A DNA stretch of 64,000 nucleotides from Symsagittifera roscoffensis (Eukaryota > Xenacoelomorpha > Acoela > Convolutidae): contig NC_087067.1 in assembly GCF_963678635.1 (NCBI RefSeq), positions 15,321,639-15,385,638 of the forward strand. The letters run 5' to 3'. The notes below the pieces were generated by a model that did not search any database, was not told the origin of the DNA, and saw only the letters and a program-made list of their open reading frames with translations. Below are positions 61,601 to 64,000 of the stretch, piece after piece. Position 1 is the first letter of the stretch. Each line of letters begins with the position of its first letter. Both the position numbers and the translations under genes were made by a program.

Positions 61601-62337
61601 GATCTTGCCGAAAACATTTTTAGTTTCAACGAAGGTAATTTTTTTTTTGGCTCTTACTTGGTTTCAGTTATACCAATTAGTGGACGCCCAAAACATCTTT
61701 TCACTAATGATAAATTAAATTTCTAAGGCTCTCCGCAAACATGCATTCATCAAAAATTTAGGCGCCATTTTAAAAGCTAAAACTGTGCTGATTACCGAAT
61801 GTTTTCATTCAGAGTGCGAAGAAAAGTTGAAAATAAGCAAAAATCACTTTTCTATTATCAAAACCAAATACCGAAGATAATTGACAAAACTATCGACTTT
61901 GCCGTGAACAATTGGTCAGCTTAGTTATAGATAAACATTTATTAACATTTATTATTGGTCAGCTTACTTAATGATAAACTGATTTAATTTAGTTTGAAAC
62001 ATCGAATACACTGATTTAATTTAGTTTAAAACATACGCAAACGAATTTTGTTTCGATACACTTTATAAAAGGGACCATTTGCTTCACTTGTTGTAACAGG
62101 TATCATTTAGGGAAAGATCTTGCCGAAAACATTTTTTGTTTCAACAAAGGTAATTACCGTAAATCAGAGTTTTTAAAAACTTTCTCGGCTCATACTTGGT
62201 TTCAGTTATACCAGTTAGTGAACGCACAAAACAGCTTTTCACTAATGCTAATTTAAATTTCTATGGATCTTTGCCAAGATGCACTCATAAAAAAAATTTA
62301 TTCGCAATTTCAAAGCTAAAATTGTGCTGATTACGGA
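61601..62337 (+). pseudogene. Deleted LINE unit(s): endonuclease C-terminus and linker
   Basis: The words GGAAAGATCTTGCCGAAAAC, GGTTTCAGTTATACCA and TTTTCACTAATG recur here at about 61,590 and 62,110, and again at 63,617 in the next unit. The linker start (CAGAGTGCGAAGAAAAG, CGACTTTGCCGTGAACAATTGG) appears at about 61,818-61,915. So parts of two tandem LINE units, the first shortened by deletion, lie between the two fuller copies. Confidence 0.55.
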
Positions 62338-63520
62338 ATGTTTCGATCCAGAGTGCGGAGAAAAAAGGAAAATAAGCATAAATCATTTTTAGATTATCGA
62401 AATAAAAATACCGAAGCTAATTGGCAAAACTATCGACTTTGCCGTGAACAATTGGTCAGTTTAGTTAATGATAAACACGAAAAATATTCGCTAAGTTTCA
62501 TCTCAATTCTGAGCGAAAATCAGGAAAAATGGTTTTTTGGTTCCTGTTCAAGCAACAGCAGAATTATGGCAAAACGTAGCTCATTCAATGAAATGATAAC
62601 TCAGGATTTCCAGACTGCGGTTGATTTTATCTTTGTATTTTCAAACTTAGGCGAATTTTTTCGCTCTGTTAAATTTGAACCTAATGTTCCAGTTAAGTCT
62701 GAATTTCCAGCCTTCCATTTTAAGCACATAATAGTGAAGCAATGCTATTATGTGAATCGAGCATTAAATGTCGAATGTTTTCTGCGACCTTCTACCGTAC
62801 CTGCTTGGGCAAAAATCGACAACCAATCAATAATTGTGACTCACCTGACTTTTGTAATTGATGCCTGCATAGACGATAAGGTTTTTCCATCTGAACTAAA
62901 TAAAGTAAATGTCAAAACTTTATTCGAAAAAAGTGACCCGTTGAGCTCAAAAAATTATGGCCCATTTCAATAAACTGTGCATTTTCCAAAGTTTTGAAGA
63001 AGTACTTCATCATCAAAAAACAGAAGAAAAGAACAAACATCAAATAATGAGCGCGATTCAGTTTTGATTTTGCAAAAGGTTCTTTAGACAAATTGCTTGC
63101 ATTTACGTTACAGAAAATATACGAAAATAAATTGGCTCTAAAATTTTTTTCATGCAGTTTTTTTGGATCTTTCGAAAATTTTTGACTCCATTTCACATAA
63201 TACTTTAGAAAAAAAGTACGTTATGTGTGAATTTCAAAGGGAAGCAAATAAAATATTTGAAAATTTACTCAATTAACGCCTCAATTGGAATAATATGAAA
63301 AGAGTTTTTTTTCTGACAGGATTGAAGATAAAAGAGGTGTGCCATAGGGCACGGTACTAGTTTCATTGGTGCTCAAAAAATACATCAATGATATACGAAA
63401 AGGAATATCTCTCGAATAAGATTTGGTGCAATGTGCAGAAGACTGTATGAGATTTGGATCATCCCTAATTTCAACTGATGCGTTGAATCGGTTACAAAAA
63501 TCCTTGCTCGAATTCACTGA
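62338..63520 (+). pseudogene. LINE copy 2: linker and RT palm
   Basis: An ATG frame of 211 codons (62,338-62,973) encodes the endonuclease-RT linker: NWQNYRLCREQLVSLVNDKH, then VPAWAKIDNQSIIVTHLTFV, VFPSELNKVNVKTLFEKSDP and NYGPFQ, matching the usual lead-in to RT domain 1. RT motif A is eroded (near 63,150-63,190). GVP.GTVLVSLVLKKYINDI (about 63,340-63,400) is motif B, followed by a broken motif C (CAEDCMRF near 63,437). It is about 80% identical to copy 1. Confidence 0.65.
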
Positions 63521-64000
63521 TTTAATTTAGTTTGAAACATATCCAAACGAATTTTGTTTTAATACACTTTATAAAAGGGACCATTTGCTTCAGTTGTTGT
63601 AACAGGTATCATTTGTGGAAAGATCTTGCCGAAAACATTTTTTGTTTCAACAAAGTTAATTACCGGAAATCAGAGTTTTTTAAAATTTTCTCGGCTCATA
63701 CTTCGTTTCAGTTATACCAGTTACTACGCACAAAACAGCTTTTCACTAATAATAATTTAAATTTCTATGGATCTTTGCCAACATGCACTCATAACAAAAT
63801 TTTATTGGCAATTTCAAAGCTAAAAATGTGCTGATTACGGAATGTTTTGATCCAGAGTGCAGAGAAAAAATGAAAAAAGCATAAATCACTTTTAGATTAT
63901 CGAAATCAAAATACCGAAGATAATTGGCAAAACTATCGACTTTGTCATGAACAATTGGTGAACTTAGTTAATGACAAACAAGAAATTCTGAGCGAAATTC
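63521..64000 (+). pseudogene. Start of a further LINE unit, cut by the window end
   Basis: It repeats 62,015-62,500 (e.g. CACTTTATAAAAGGGACCAT, TTCGGATCCAGAGTGC-like start at 63,850, ACTATCGACTTTGTCATGAA). Unit offset is about 1500 bp, so copies 2 and 3 are in tandem. It continues beyond the window. Confidence 0.6.

Noticed and set aside
1..64000. tRNA, rRNA or other structured RNA genes
   Set aside because: No cloverleaf with A and B boxes or rRNA core sequence was recognised by eye; a covariance-model search would be needed to exclude them.

Overview
The window is AT-rich, repeat-dense eukaryotic DNA, most likely from an invertebrate animal. The evidence is the set of element types: two large Ty3/gypsy-type LTR elements, several decayed non-LTR retrotransposons (one carrying a 2A-like motif), many terminal-inverted-repeat miniature elements (MITEs) and a long CpG-rich minisatellite. 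The species cannot be resolved from the sequence. I found no tRNA, rRNA, CRISPR array or operon-type gene. The only candidate host protein is a GC-richer reading frame on the minus strand at 25.5-26.3 kb.

Layout. 0-2.3 kb: a hairpin MITE, a duplicated GTAC-palindrome-rich unit broken by a MITE with 8-bp target duplications, and a non-LTR reverse transcriptase (RT) tail on the minus strand. 2.5-6.1 kb: a 1.67-kb tandem duplication of the 3' half of another non-LTR RT, also minus. 6.5-7.1 kb: a third RT remnant. 7.1-13 kb: MITE pieces, an AT-rich block full of ATTATAATC motifs, and a GC-richer block of unknown origin. 13.2-14.9 kb: a 32/22-bp minisatellite with higher-order structure. 15-27.5 kb: mostly decayed repeats.

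27,594-35,175 is an almost intact LTR element on the plus strand. It has 371/369-bp LTRs, a 5-bp target duplication and one 2247-codon gag-protease-RT-RNase H-integrase frame whose ATG straddles the LTR/primer-binding-site junction.

37,163-56,733 is the most striking object: a roughly 19.6-kb retrovirus-like element on the minus strand, bounded by identical 779-bp direct repeats. Reading 5' to 3' on the minus strand it has a long repeat-bearing leader, a small basic ORF, gag-protease-RT, RNase H-integrase, two tiny hydrophobic ORFs joined by an ATGA stop/start overlap, a 376-codon open frame with no ATG, an envelope-like glycoprotein frame, and a 599-residue protein of unknown function joined to the envelope frame by a second ATGA. 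Pol and the envelope frame each contain exactly one in-frame TAA. Flanking repeats hold older, diverged copies of its LTR (36.2 kb, 16.7 kb) and leader (17.9-18.5 kb), so the family has a history in this genome.

57-64 kb: MITE pieces, then a decayed CR1/L2-type LINE (2A-like motif, endonuclease, RT) whose endonuclease-to-RT section is repeated to the window end.

How the parts work together: everything recognisable is mobile-element machinery. In both LTR elements Gag would package the RNA, protease-RT-RNase H-integrase would copy and insert it, and in the large element the envelope-like and accessory frames would be expressed downstream, probably from spliced RNA. All family assignments are from motifs read by eye; no database search was possible.
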